This document shows positions 46,601 to 54,386 of a stretch of 64,000 nt of DNA, piece after piece (positions within the stretch are counted from its first letter, which is position 1; each line of letters opens with the position of its first letter). The notes beneath the pieces were generated by a model. That model made no database searches, had not been told where the DNA came from, and saw only the letters and a program-made list of their open reading frames with translations. The DNA lies in NCBI RefSeq assembly GCF_004792515.1, contig NZ_CP038865.1:1830001-1894000 (forward strand), in the 5' to 3' direction. The DNA comes from Vagococcus xieshaowenii (GTDB taxonomy: Bacteria; Bacillota; Bacilli; Lactobacillales; Vagococcaceae). Made by a program: the position numbers and the translations under genes.

Positions 46601-48046
46601 ATTTCCTTTATCCAAATCATAGTCGATAATTTCTATATTTCTAAGCGCTGTTTCCGGAACTTCTATATTCCCAGTTGTTGAAATTGTCTCACTGTATGAG
46701 ATGTTAAAATAATGTTCCTGAGAAATATTTTGTGTTGAAGTAGTGTCATTTTTTATTACAGTATTCCCTACTCTGCTCTTATCAAACTTTTGTCCATGTT
46801 TATATCGTTCAAAAAGAAAATCGCCACTACTTGTTTCAGTATTTCGGCCTTCTTCATAATCTGGTTTATTTAAAGGCGTGCCAGTTACGGACCCAGTATT
46901 TTTAAATTTTGTTCCAACCGGTGCATTAGGAAACTTCAAATTTATAAAAACTTCACCTTTTAAAATATTATCCCCCTCTACAATATAGGTTACTGCGTTA
47001 TTAATTTCATCATACTCCCATCCCTCATTTTCTTCTGCAATAAATTCAGCATAATCAGGCAAGGTATCCGTAATAACGACTTTTTCTTGATAACGATCTT
47101 TAAAATCATAACTAAATCTAAACTGAATTAGTTCTAGTTCCGCTAGATTATCACTCAATTTTTCTCCATCATCTAATCCCCCGTACATGATACTGGTCGT
47201 TCCTGCCCCTGACCAGCTATTTGAACTTGATTTAATGGATTTAGATAAACTAGGGTTGCTTACATGAGCCTCTAATTGTATCACTTCTTGATTTATTTCT
47301 TCAGCTGCCTCATATAAAGTTGCCTTAATATTAATCTTGTAATTATCAGGAACTATCCCTTGTTGAAGATTAAATCTCACTGGATATTCTGCCCCCATTC
47401 CAGGTTCATCTAAATTTCCAGGATATTCAATAACAATTTGATAATTACCTTCTATTAATTCGATATGATAATTTATCCCTTCCATAACTGTTGGTATTAT
47501 TGAGTCTCCATCAATGTATTCAGCAGCTCCTATCTCTATGACAGCAGTATGGGAATTAGGGTTAGATCCATTAATATTTAGCTGATAGTAAAATAAATGC
47601 TCCCTTGTCCCTTGACTTTCTGAAATACCTGGACTTAAGCCTATCATTTCACCTTCAGCCTTTGTAGTTGTATCTTTCATTGAACTATTCTTTTTTAACT
47701 CTTCTTTTGTTTCACTCAGTTTTTTTATCTCTTCTTCAATTACTTCTTTATTTTGCTCATCACTTGGACTATCATTTGCTAGGTTAGATGTCTCTGTTGT
47801 TTGAGTTTCATCCGATACTAAATTATCTTGTAAATTGTCTTCTTGTTTTTCATCTTCTTGATAATTAAACTCACTATCAATAATATGTTGTGTACCTGTT
47901 GTTTGTTCTGAACTCATCATTGTTGAACTTTCTATTGTATCTCCTGTTGTAATAGCTTTGACTTCCATAATACCTGTTTGAGAAACAAACATTAAGCCTA
48001 CCAACAATACATTGAGCATTTTGTTTAATTTATTCAATCTAGTCAT
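40646..48046 (-). CDS. giant LPXTG adhesin with SpaA/CnaB-like repeats (2466 aa)
   Basis: The product has a signal peptide (residues 1-31), a Ser/Thr/Glu-rich segment (32-130), large N-terminal beta domains with isopeptide/pilin-type features (about 150-1020), a series of SpaA/prealbumin-like (CnaB) units from about residue 1025 to the end, and a C-terminal LPQTGE signal with membrane helix and RKVKNN tail. The units have the family pattern: Lys in LTKSDG, Glu in LVETQAPTGYE and Asn near the end, which form intramolecular isopeptide bonds. Seven consecutive units of 93 residues are nearly identical (about residues 1568-2218). It is a stalk-like surface adhesin, whose ligand is unknown. RBS GGGAGGATAG. 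Preceded by its own Mga-like regulator and flanked by repeats. Confidence 0.9.
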   Translation of the reverse strand: MTRLNKLNKMLNVLLVGLMFVSQTGIMEVKAITTGDTIESSTMMSSEQTTGTQHIIDSEFNYQEDEKQEDNLQDNLVSDETQTTETSNLANDSPSDEQNKEVIEEEIKKLSETKEELKKNSSMKDTTTKAEGEMIGLSPGISESQGTREHLFYYQLNINGSNPNSHTAVIEIGAAEYIDGDSIIPTVMEGINYHIELIEGNYQIVIEYPGNLDEPGMGAEYPVRFNLQQGIVPDNYKINIKATLYEAAEEINQEVIQLEAHVSNPSLSKSIKSSSNSWSGAGTTSIMYGGLDDGEKLSDNLAELELIQFRFSYDFKDRYQEKVVITDTLPDYAEFIAEENEGWEYDEINNAVTYIVEGDNILKGEVFINLKFPNAPVGTKFKNTGSVTGTPLNKPDYEEGRNTETSSGDFLFERYKHGQKFDKSRVGNTVIKNDTTSTQNISQEHYFNISYSETISTTGNIEVPETALRNIEIIDYDLDKGNAGNGKILYYSSVEATNVPEETVLTVIGVTEDNTEIVLTDTLLAGGKFEITDGTKYKNLIVKTNKEISLPYNQNSFDINIGVKFTQEDTPYDLESITDKLENYANIKVTDENQEDVYIYSGNQVNDFYTLADKETPRFYIGKNSIGTSQTLLPGEEAEYHIFIDHTKSQDEDRDIEYEVVDFIPEGMKFVELTKKSNDIDVSYEIVDDYLSSGKTAIIYTVKFNESSKIPSISFDYKLKVTESTEDGINKNLAYAYEKNGYNIVTSSLTDDLYDVNGNGDTGKDKFVSFKSSDVLVAPVKTVLFEKKIKGSLNSSYLTSPAIGKTSKNKEFSYQLSVLNKIGYNINNIVMIDNLPYKDDSLTTGAGESRGSEFDFILSEELDYPDGVKVYYSTERFIGATALKEAANDPSWQESVSDFSQIKSIKVVVEEELAEGATKTVVVKGKPSEEAEYGQLQTNSYAGSYNEHEFVESNPISVKLTGYGSVELEKIDSLTKLPLSEVKFDLLDENDTVIESNLTTDSNGLIRVDNLEVGKYKFIETSALPGYLSLDGPIEFSIKEDEELIKLTVPNEPIKGKLTIQKVDSSDTNKLLSGAIFELYDEEDAAVDRIETVDGKISVKNLNEGNYSLKEIQAPEGYELSEEEIKFTIDFEENREVTLIVPNTKSTGSVLLKKYGEVFEYGKEKPYDTKPLQNVSFDLYKLNSEGAKELVEEGILTNELGEIRKDLPYGSYEFVEKSTLEGYQLDATPIPFEIVGAEEVILPPVLNKLKLGDIGLTKIDGKTKEPLAGAEFKLLDANENEILPSIIYTTGSDGKVEIKGLLPGAYYLHEVKAPDGYQLSDELVEVVVPAETLTMLSDNLLINKVAPITKEMKVTDDLKESVDLYNEEQNEIKVPVTVENTLTPGGVIVNKVDGKTGKSLEGAVFKVLDSEGNAVQEGLVTGRDGRLSVEDLAPGKYQLVETKAPTGYELVSKPVAFEVKVNETSVLHLTVINTLTPGSVIVEKVDDKTSEALEGAVFEIRDHEGIVIRSGLETGRDGRVSIDDLAPGEYQLVETQAPTGYELDSKPVTFTIEKGQKEAVEVSMTNKLTPGGVVLTKSDGKTAEVLSGAVFELQDSEGNVIKSGLVTDASGKLAIDDLAPGEYQLVETQAPTGYELDSKPVTFTIEKGQKEAVEVSMTNKLTPGGVVLTKSDGKTAEVLSGAVFELQDSEGNVIKSGLVTDASGKLAVDDLAPGEYQLVETQAPTGYELDSKPVTFTIEKGQKEAVEVSMTNKLTPGGVVLTKSDGKTAEALSGAVFELQDSEGNVIKSGLVTDASGKLAVDDLAPGEYQLVETQAPTGYELDSKPVTFTIEKGQKEAVEVSMTNKLTPGGVVLTKSDGKTAEALSGAVFELQDSEGNVIKSGLVTDASGKLAVDDLAPGEYQLVETQAPTGYELDSKPVTFTIEKGQKEAVEVSMTNKLTPGGVVLTKSDGKTAEALSGAVFELQDSEGNVIKSGLVTDASGKLAVDDLAPGEYQLVETQAPTGYELDSKPVTFTIEKGQKEAVEVSMTNKLTPGGVVLTKSDGKTAEALSGAVFELQDSEGNVIKSGLVTDASGKLAIDDLAPGEYQLVETQAPTGYELDSKPVTFTIEKGQKEAVEVSMTNKLTPGGVVLTKSDGKTAEVLSGAVFELQDSEGNVIKSGLVTDARGKLAVDELAPGEYQLVETQAPTGYELDSKPVTFTIEKGQKEAIEVRKTNTLIKGSVILEKIDGDTGALLSGAVFELRNSKNEIVIDNLVTDENGKLAIADLPYGKYQLIEVQSPTGYELDNTPIEFEVVKESESTELSKTNYGISKNVKLEKRDSLSNELLSNAEFKLLDSSGNLLIEGLVTDQEGLLLISDLDIGEYQLVETKAPEGYKLDSTPQTFEIKEDTKLITLTKYNTLINENRPTIDNDENVESENNKYGSSPHTYLPQTGEAKNYLEIIVGILVLLASLFILINRKVKNN
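41394..43346 (-). repeat. seven 279-bp near-identical tandem repeats in the adhesin gene
   Basis: The period is exactly 279 bp (93 codons), for example TCTAATTC at 41463 and 41742, and seven units fill 1953 bp. Differences are few: V/A in KTAE[V/A]LSG, I/V in KLA[I/V]DD, and some silent changes that differ between units. More diverged units flank the array on both sides, suggesting recent amplification from one unit. Confidence 0.93.
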
Positions 48047-48253
48047 ATTCTATCCTCCCATTTTCATTTCTACTCACCCAAAAATTAATGAATATTTTAT
48101 TTTCACTACTAATTTTATTTATCAAATTAATGATAACAAGCATTAAAAATTAATGATAAAATTAAACACTAATATTAATATTTTAATTACTTTTGTTATC
48201 TAAAAACTATTAATATTTACATCTAATATCTATTAATAAATCCACCGCTAACA
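48047..48253. other. AT-rich spacer upstream of the adhesin gene
   Basis: About 200 bp, with direct repeats of the type ATTAATGAT/ATTAATATT on the plus strand (near 48085-48240). It likely contains the adhesin promoter and regulator sites. Confidence 0.4.
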
Positions 48254-48583
48254 TTAACTTCTCATCAAGATACTTTTCGATAAACTTCTAAACAATAAGC
48301 CCAATTCATAGGAGCCTCTTTGACTATCATTAGTTTTAGGTTCATCTTCTAAACTTGTAATAACCTCAGAAAATTTTTCTAAATTTTTAAGTTCTGTTTG
48401 ATGATCTACTTGTTTTTTTAAATAGTTTTTAGCAGTTATATGTACTCCATCTTCCTTATAACTAACCATGCTATGTTTATTATTTTCTGATTCAGGAGTC
48501 AACATATTGGAAAAGAATTTATTTTTTATACAGTTATTTAATATTATTAATAATATTATCCAGACACTTATTCTCTTTTTCAT
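48254..48583 (-). CDS. small putative lipoprotein, unknown function
   Basis: The product (109 aa) starts MKKRISVWIILLIILNNC, a signal with a lipobox-like LNNC, followed by a hydrophilic Lys/Glu/Asn-rich mature part without known domain. RBS AGGAGGAAG before the ATG. It lies between the second Mga-like regulator and the giant adhesin gene, separated from the regulator by 22 bp, so the two are likely cotranscribed. Function unknown. Confidence 0.65.
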   Translation of the reverse strand: MKKRISVWIILLIILNNCIKNKFFSNMLTPESENNKHSMVSYKEDGVHITAKNYLKKQVDHQTELKNLEKFSEVITSLEDEPKTNDSQRGSYELGLLFRSLSKSILMRS

Positions 48584-48605
48584 TCTAATTTCTTCCTCCT
48601 GTAGA

Positions 48606-50039
48606 CTATAAGTTTTTCACTTCAATAACCTTATTACCAAAATCTTCCCAATCATCTGAGGTTGGCGGACTTTTCCAAATAATTTGTATAATCTCAATAT
48701 TTTCGATTATACAATCAGATATATAAATATCTGTTTTATTGGTTAGTTTATCTTCAATCTTTATATTAAAATGTCTAAAACCAACCACTTGATTAATGAT
48801 GAACTGATTATAGTGCCTACCCATAGTAAAATCTACACATACATGTATAGTTTTTTCTAATGATGTTATTGAGAATAGAGAAAAGAGAATCAAAATATAA
48901 TCATAAAACAAATGATTACTTAAAAATTTAAAATCATATTTTCCTTTGCTTAATTCGTCATCAATTGACTCACTCACTATATTCGATATTTCTGGATACG
49001 TTTCTTCAAAAAACCTCTTTGATTTTATATTGGTTCTTTCAATATCAAAGAGATACTTTCTTCTATTATTTTTATATATTTCTTCAATAAACAACTTCTT
49101 TTCTTCATAGTGCATATCAGATATTTTTTCTACATTGGAAACAATTTTATTAATCGTATTTTGGCTAAATTCATCAACATCATTAAAAAAAGAAGTTTGA
49201 ATTTTCGAATAATTTTTTTTAATAGAATCTCCCTCAAAATTTAAAACAATGTATACGAGTATGTATTCAACTTCATAAATTAATATATTAGATTTTACTG
49301 GCAAATAATCTGACAGCATTGATATTTGTAAAGAGAAAAAGTCTAATAAATCATCCGATTCGAAAAACTTAATATTATTATGATGATTATTCTTTACACG
49401 TATAATGGAAACAGCTATAACAATCCCTAACTTCACTCTATCCACGTAAGTTAAATTGAATTTAAACCACTGTTCATAGTGAATGACTAACCTATTCACT
49501 ATGTTGTATATTTCGTCTGAAAAAGGAAATTTTATTCCATTATATATATCAAAATATATAATGCAGAGTGCATTTCTTACTCTAGTTTCATCACCTAAAA
49601 TTTTATTCCCTTTCAATTTAATATCGTATGAACTCAAGAATTTTTTTAGCTCTTTTCTTTTAATATACAATTGAGATCTACTCAAATGATTATCTTTAGA
49701 AAACTTATCTACCGATGATTGTCTAACTACTAAATCGTCTAGCATCTTGAAAGTCAATGAATGCTCCAAATATTTTAATTTAATTTTTTTTATAATGGAT
49801 AAATTTATTTTTTTTATTTCAATAACACCTTCATCATTAATATATAACTTAGGATTTTCTTCTAATAGTAGTAAATCTTCCATCAATTCTTTAAGCAAGT
49901 TTTCCATCTTAAACTTACTTAGTCCTGTTAATTCGTACAATTTAGAAATATGTACATATCCTTGTTTATTCAACTCTAAGTATTGTAGAATAAGAATTTT
50001 AAACCTATCATCATTCTCCATTAATACTTCTGTTTTCAT
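48606..50039 (-). CDS. Mga-like (HTH/PRD) regulator of the adhesin island
   Basis: The product (477 aa from the chosen start) resembles the regulator at 32743 in plan: N-terminal winged HTH (about residues 15-65, HISKLYELTGLSKFKMENLLKEL), Mga-type HTH (about 105-160, SKDNHLSRSQLYIKRKELKKFL), helical PRD-like middle and a C-terminal EIIB-like domain. The start MKTEV at 50039 has GGGAGGGAGG. It is located upstream of the adhesin gene in the same direction and probably activates it. It is only distantly similar to the first regulator. Confidence 0.8.
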   Translation of the reverse strand: MKTEVLMENDDRFKILILQYLELNKQGYVHISKLYELTGLSKFKMENLLKELMEDLLLLEENPKLYINDEGVIEIKKINLSIIKKIKLKYLEHSLTFKMLDDLVVRQSSVDKFSKDNHLSRSQLYIKRKELKKFLSSYDIKLKGNKILGDETRVRNALCIIYFDIYNGIKFPFSDEIYNIVNRLVIHYEQWFKFNLTYVDRVKLGIVIAVSIIRVKNNHHNNIKFFESDDLLDFFSLQISMLSDYLPVKSNILIYEVEYILVYIVLNFEGDSIKKNYSKIQTSFFNDVDEFSQNTINKIVSNVEKISDMHYEEKKLFIEEIYKNNRRKYLFDIERTNIKSKRFFEETYPEISNIVSESIDDELSKGKYDFKFLSNHLFYDYILILFSLFSITSLEKTIHVCVDFTMGRHYNQFIINQVVGFRHFNIKIEDKLTNKTDIYISDCIIENIEIIQIIWKSPPTSDDWEDFGNKVIEVKNL

Positions 50040-50069
50040 ATTCCTCCCTCCCTCTCGATTAAATAACAT

Positions 50070-50300
50070 GTAATATCTAATTATATTTTAGCATGTTAGG
50101 AATAAATATATCTCTTTTTTCACTTTTCATAAAATTAAAAAAGTTTCAAAAAATCTATTTAATAATAACAAATATTATAACTATTAAAATATAGACTAAA
50201 ACGTTTTTTTCTTGTTTTTTTTTCTATTTTTAAAATTTTTTAAACATATACCTAATATCCTTATTTGATATTAAAATTAAGCATTAATCCTACACCACAA
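50070..50300. other. AT-rich spacer upstream of the second Mga-like regulator
   Basis: About 230 bp of strongly AT-rich sequence (several T-runs over 8 nt) that should hold the regulator promoter. I cannot point to a convincing promoter or coding frame. Confidence 0.35.
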
Positions 50301-50506
50301 CAAAAAAACACATCTTCCAAATAATTAGAAAGTGTCTTGAAACGATATGATTAGTACTCTATTTCTTAGTATCTGGTTAAAAAATACGACTTTATGATGG
50401 TCAAAAAGTTAAACTACTATTCTACCAACCTTTTACTATTCATACTACTGTATGAAAATTCACAAAATGACATTCTATCATTACCACAACTTGGTGAGTT
50501 GGTTGA
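50301..50506 (-). repeat. hairpin repeat copy C with accessory box (right border of adhesin island)
   Basis: The hairpin part (50301-50346) has a partially decayed stem (AAGTGTCTT vs AACACATCTT), preceded by CCACAACAAAAAA. The accessory box (ATGACATTCTATCATTACC plus ACAACTTGGTGAGTTGGTT, 50468-50504) matches copy B nearly perfectly. Between the two parts is a 120-bp segment absent from copy B. Confidence 0.8.
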
Positions 50507-50586
50507 ATAAATAAATCTCTACTCAAAAAATAGAAAACATTATTTATTTCAGTCTGTAGACCGAGATACATAATATCAACACAGGT

Positions 50587-50611
50587 ATATACTAATTGAA
50601 CAAATGTTCAA
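50587..50611 (+). promoter_or_regulatory. ABC transporter promoter region with TTGAAC palindrome
   Basis: A TATACT -10 (50587-50592) is followed by the perfect 16-bp palindrome TTGAACAAATGTTCAA (50596-50611), in the early transcribed region. Palindromes of this form are typical for TetR-family repressors. No TetR gene is visible nearby. Confidence 0.55.
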
Positions 50612-50644
50612 AAAATAATCGATTACAAACAACAGGAGGTCATT

Positions 50645-51322
50645 ATGTCTATATTAACGGTCAAAAACGTAGAAAAAGAATACAAAATAGGAAAAAATAC
50701 GTTTAAAGCGCTCAAGGGAGTCAGCCTATCAATCAAGAAAGGAGAATCAATTGCTATCATTGGTAAAAGTGGTTCTGGAAAATCAACGCTTATGCATATC
50801 TTAGCTTTGCTTGATAAACCAACATCTGGAGAAATTGAACTATTGGGTCAAAATGTCAAAGACATCAACAAAAAAACATTAAATCATCTACGAAACGAAA
50901 CATTTGGATTTGTTTTTCAGCAGTTTTTTATTAATCCTAAAGATACAGTATTAGATAATGTCATGTTACCACTGAAAATTAATGGAATGAACAACAAAGA
51001 AAGAAAAAGAAAAGTAATGAATGCTTTAAAAGCTGTAGAACTTGATGATAAAGTACACAATAATGCCAATGACTTATCAGGTGGGCAAAAACAACGGGTT
51101 TGTATCGCAAGAGCTATTGTAAATGAACCAAATATTATTTTTGCAGATGAACCCACTGGTAATTTAGATTCTAAAACCGGTGAAAAAATTGAAGAATTAC
51201 TTTTTAAGATGAATAAAGAAAAAGGTATCACTTTAATTATCGTGACACATGATCCTGAACTAGCGGCGAAATGTGACAGACAAATACATATTAAAGATGG
51301 TTATATTGTGGAGGAAAATTAA
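50645..51322 (+). CDS. ABC transporter ATP-binding protein, MacB/LolD type
   Basis: The product (225 aa) has Walker A GKSGSGKST (about residues 40-48), the Q-loop FVFQQF, signature LSGGQKQR, Walker B IIFADEPTGNLD, and the switch His in VTHDPE. It belongs to the MacB/LolD/FtsE-like group that works with FtsX-type permeases, encoded 2 bp downstream. RBS AGGAGGTC. Such pairs export peptides, antibiotics or lipoproteins, or help resist peptide antibiotics. Substrate unknown. Confidence 0.92.
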   Translation: MSILTVKNVEKEYKIGKNTFKALKGVSLSIKKGESIAIIGKSGSGKSTLMHILALLDKPTSGEIELLGQNVKDINKKTLNHLRNETFGFVFQQFFINPKDTVLDNVMLPLKINGMNNKERKRKVMNALKAVELDDKVHNNANDLSGGQKQRVCIARAIVNEPNIIFADEPTGNLDSKTGEKIEELLFKMNKEKGITLIIVTHDPELAAKCDRQIHIKDGYIVEEN

Positions 51323-51324
51323 TC

Positions 51325-52596
51325 ATGAAAATAAGCGATATTATTAAAACAGCCAATAAAAATTTAAAAAGAAATAAAGGCAGAACATTCCTTACGATCA
51401 TTGCTATCTTTATAGGAGCCTTTACGATAGCTCTCACTGCTGGAATTAACACAGGGGTTAATAATTTTATTCACCAACAAGTTAAGTTAGTAGATAGAAA
51501 CAATTTACTCCTGATCAACAAAAATAGTGATATTGATGCTTCTACTGACAATTCTCCAACAAAATATTCTGAAAAGAGTACGAATGCAGCCGACGATCAT
51601 GTATTAACTAAAAAAGATATTGAGAACTTAAAAAAATTAAAATGGTTTTCTGATGTCTCACCCAGTGAATCCATAGCCATAAACTATATAGAAGGGAAAA
51701 ATAATAATAAATTTGAACTATCCGCATATATTGATGATGGAACTTCTTACTCATTAGAGGCTGGTCGACAATTAAACAATAAGATAAATCAAAATGAAAT
51801 ACTTTTAACAACCGATTACGTTAAAGCTCTAGGTTATCAATCAAATAAAGAGATATTAAATAAAACTATCCAATTAAATATTTCTCCAGAATTATCTGAC
51901 AAAAAAGAGAGCATTAAAGCAACAGTTGTTGGGATTTTAGCACCTAACAGTATCTTAGGCGTCCAAACTACTGTCAATAAACATTTATCTCAACAAATTC
52001 TTAACATTAATCATGATGGTCTATCAGAAAATTTAAAAAATCAATTTTATTCATTGGTTGCTACAATAAAGGACCCTAGTTCTAGAAATATTGAGGAAAT
52101 TAAAAAAGATTTAAATAATTTGGGTTACACAGGGCAAACATTTGAAGACAGGATTGATAATGTTTTATCTGCAGTAGATGCTATTACCTCAGTTTTGATT
52201 ATTTTTGGTGCTATTTCCCTTTTAGCAGCAAGTTTTGGTATTATCAACACACTGTATATGTCCGTGCAAGATAGAACACGTGAAATTGGCTTAATGAAAG
52301 CAATGGGCATGAGTAATGGCAAATTATTCCTAAGCTTTACCATTGAATCTGTCCTTATTGGATTAATTGGGGCGCTTTTAGGAATATTGGGAGCATTTGG
52401 AAGTTCGGTGATTATTAACAAAGTAGCAGCTAAATCATTTGTTCAAAGTTTTGAAAACTTAAGTTTAATTCAGTTTAATGCTACATCTATCAGTCTTATT
52501 GTCTTAATTATAGTGCTAATTTCATTTTTAGCTGGTACACTTCCCGCCAAACGCGCGGCTAAATTAGATCCAATTACTGCGTTAAGATATGAATAA
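51325..52596 (+). CDS. ABC transporter permease, MacB/FtsX type
   Basis: The product (423 aa) has one N-terminal helix (FLTIIAIFIGAFTIALTAG), a large extracellular MacB_PCD-like domain (about 50-285) and three C-terminal helices with the FtsX motif IGLMKAMGMSNGKLFLSF, ending AKLDPITALRYE, typical of the family. It pairs with the ATPase upstream. A small damaged lipoprotein gene follows, and the three form one unit that ends in a terminator. Confidence 0.92.
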   Translation: MKISDIIKTANKNLKRNKGRTFLTIIAIFIGAFTIALTAGINTGVNNFIHQQVKLVDRNNLLLINKNSDIDASTDNSPTKYSEKSTNAADDHVLTKKDIENLKKLKWFSDVSPSESIAINYIEGKNNNKFELSAYIDDGTSYSLEAGRQLNNKINQNEILLTTDYVKALGYQSNKEILNKTIQLNISPELSDKKESIKATVVGILAPNSILGVQTTVNKHLSQQILNINHDGLSENLKNQFYSLVATIKDPSSRNIEEIKKDLNNLGYTGQTFEDRIDNVLSAVDAITSVLIIFGAISLLAASFGIINTLYMSVQDRTREIGLMKAMGMSNGKLFLSFTIESVLIGLIGALLGILGAFGSSVIINKVAAKSFVQSFENLSLIQFNATSISLIVLIIVLISFLAGTLPAKRAAKLDPITALRYE

Positions 52597-52628
52597 ATTA
52601 TACAGTATATAAGAGAGGATGAACCGCT

Positions 52629-52752
52629 GTGAAAAAAAGGATTCGTAAGCTTGATCATGATTATATGCCTATTAAGCTTATCTGCTTGTAAGAATGGTAT
52701 TTCCATTGAAAAACAAGGTGATAAAAAATCAGGAATTAGCGTATCTAAATAA
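52629..52752 (+). pseudogene. frameshifted small lipoprotein gene
   Basis: From GTG at 52629 (preceded by GAGAGGAT) the frame begins VKKRIRKL, then a +1 shift is needed to continue as IMIICLLSLSACKNGISIEKQ and stop at 52752. The joined protein would be a ~41-residue lipoprotein with lipobox LSAC. The length of 124 nt is one base more than a multiple of three. A restart at ATG 52657 would give a 31-residue peptide that still has the lipobox. It belongs to the ABC transporter unit. Confidence 0.6.
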
Positions 52753-52826
52753 ATACACATAGAATATATACAAACTAAGAAAGATTCAAGAAGAAAAGCA
52801 GACATAAAAGAAACACAAGATCGACG

Positions 52827-52863
52827 AGGTAATGATGGTTTTTAAAGCCGTCATTACCTTTTT
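52827..52863 (+). terminator. terminator of the ABC transporter unit
   Basis: GGTAATGATGG and CCGTCATTACC form an 11-bp stem followed by TTTTTC on the plus strand. Confidence 0.85.
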
Positions 52864-52882
52864 CATTACCACAACAAAAAAA

Positions 52883-54340
52883 GGCTGTATAATATTTGGT
52901 GTTGATTTTTAGACAAAAAAAGAGACCTCAACCTGATAAAATTAAAGTCGACTAAAACCAAATATATCGGAGGGGTCTCTTATGGATAAGCATACTAGAA
53001 AATTACTTGGATTGGAAGATAAAAATATATATTTTGCAGAAGATTGGTTAAAAGAAGAAAAGAAAAAAGATGTTCTGGCTTATATTATTGAAGGTGTATT
53101 AACCTATCGCCCGACTTGCTGCGAAAAATGTGGTGAACTAGATAGCTCAAAAATCGTTAAAAACGGATATAGAACGACCAAAACACAATTACCGCCCTTT
53201 AGAAATAGACTGACGTATCTAAAGCTGCATCGTTCAAGATTTCGTTGTTACACCTGTGGTGCTACTTTTATCGCCCCAACACCTATCGTTGAACGCAATC
53301 ATCATATTTCCCGTGAATTAAACTATCAAATCATGATGGAATTAAAGCGTATTGTATCTCGTAAAGATATTGCGGAACGGTACTTTGTTTCTGATGTAAC
53401 TGTGTTACGTATACAAAGAGAGTTAGCTAAACAACGGACAATTAACTACAATCACCTACCAAGTATTCTATGTATTGATGAATTTAAATCAATGAAATCA
53501 TGTGAAGGCTCTATGAGCTTTATTTGCGTTGACGGCGTTAGGAATAAGCTGTTTGTCCTCTTAGAGGACAGACGATTGGAGAAGTTGGCTAGTTATTTCA
53601 TGAAGTTTTCTCTTAAAGTACGCAAATCCGTTAAATACTTAGTCATGGATATGAATGGTAGCTATGCGCAACTAATCAAGAAAGTTTTTCCTTGTGCTGA
53701 AATTGTCACGGATCATTTTCATATTGTACAACACATTAACCGTAGCTTTAATCAATTACGTATCAATATCATGAATACCTTCCGAAATCATCATTCAGAA
53801 GATATGAAGAAATATCGCAGATTGAAGCGTTACTGGAAACTCCTTTTAAAAGATACTGATACTTTAGATAATAAGCATTCACATTATCATTATTTGTTTA
53901 AACGTGAACTTTTCCAACAGGAAATTATTGATGATCTATTAACTTATGATGAGCGTCTACGACTAGCATACGATACCATCCAGCTCTTACATCACTATCG
54001 CAAGAAATCCGATGTAGAGAACTTCTTTCATATAATAAATGACTTATCTAAAGAGCTTCCTAACTGGTTTAGAAAGAAATTAACCTTCTTCAATCGACAC
54101 AATCAAGGCATTTATAATGCCTTGATTCTAATGGTATTACCGAAGGTATCAACAATAAAATCAAATTAATTAAACGCGTTTCCTACGGCTATCGTAACTT
54201 TAGAAACTTACGTGATAGAATTTATATTTCGCAAGGATTAATTTTCCAAAATATCACATAAAAAAGGTGAAGCTTTTACACTTCACCTAGTCACTTATTT
54301 TAGCAAATTTGAGCCCATCAACACTATTTGACGAAGAGCC
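52883..54340 (+). mobile_element. ISL3-family insertion sequence (1458 bp), transposase inactivated
   Basis: The element is bounded by imperfect inverted ends, GGCTGTATAATATTTG-GTGTTGAT on the left and GGCTCTTCGTCAAATA-GTGTTGAT (reverse strand) on the right, and by an 8-bp direct duplication CAAAAAAA (52875-52882 and 54341-54348). Length, ends and duplication size fit the ISL3 family. It has inserted in the poly-A part of a hairpin repeat (copy D), whose halves now lie on either side. Confidence 0.92.
52982..54261 (+). pseudogene. ISL3-family transposase, single-base frameshift near the C-terminus
   Basis: The frame encodes an N-terminal zinc-finger-like part (CCEKCGE and CYTCGA, about residues 41-103), an HTH, and the DDE domain (LCIDEF near 162, LVMDMNGSY near 220, DHFHIVQHINR). 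It is open to a stop at 54167-54169 (395 aa), where the sequence departs from the family at about 54120. The other frame continues correctly as SNGITEGINNKIKLIKRV to a stop at 54261. Restoring one missing base near ALI/ALDSNG would give the usual ~426-residue protein. The catalytic Glu lies in the shifted part, so the transposase is probably inactive. Confidence 0.9.
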
Positions 54341-54386
54341 CAAAAAAAGACACCTTCCAACTGAATGGAAAGTGTCTTGAAACGAT
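54341..54386 (-). repeat. hairpin repeat copy D, split by the IS element
   Basis: GACACCTTCCAACTGAATGGAAAGTGTCTTGAAACGAT stands right of the IS, while the left part (TCATTACCACAA, 52862-52874) precedes it. Removing the IS and one duplication copy restores a sequence equal to copy E at 58376. Confidence 0.85.
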
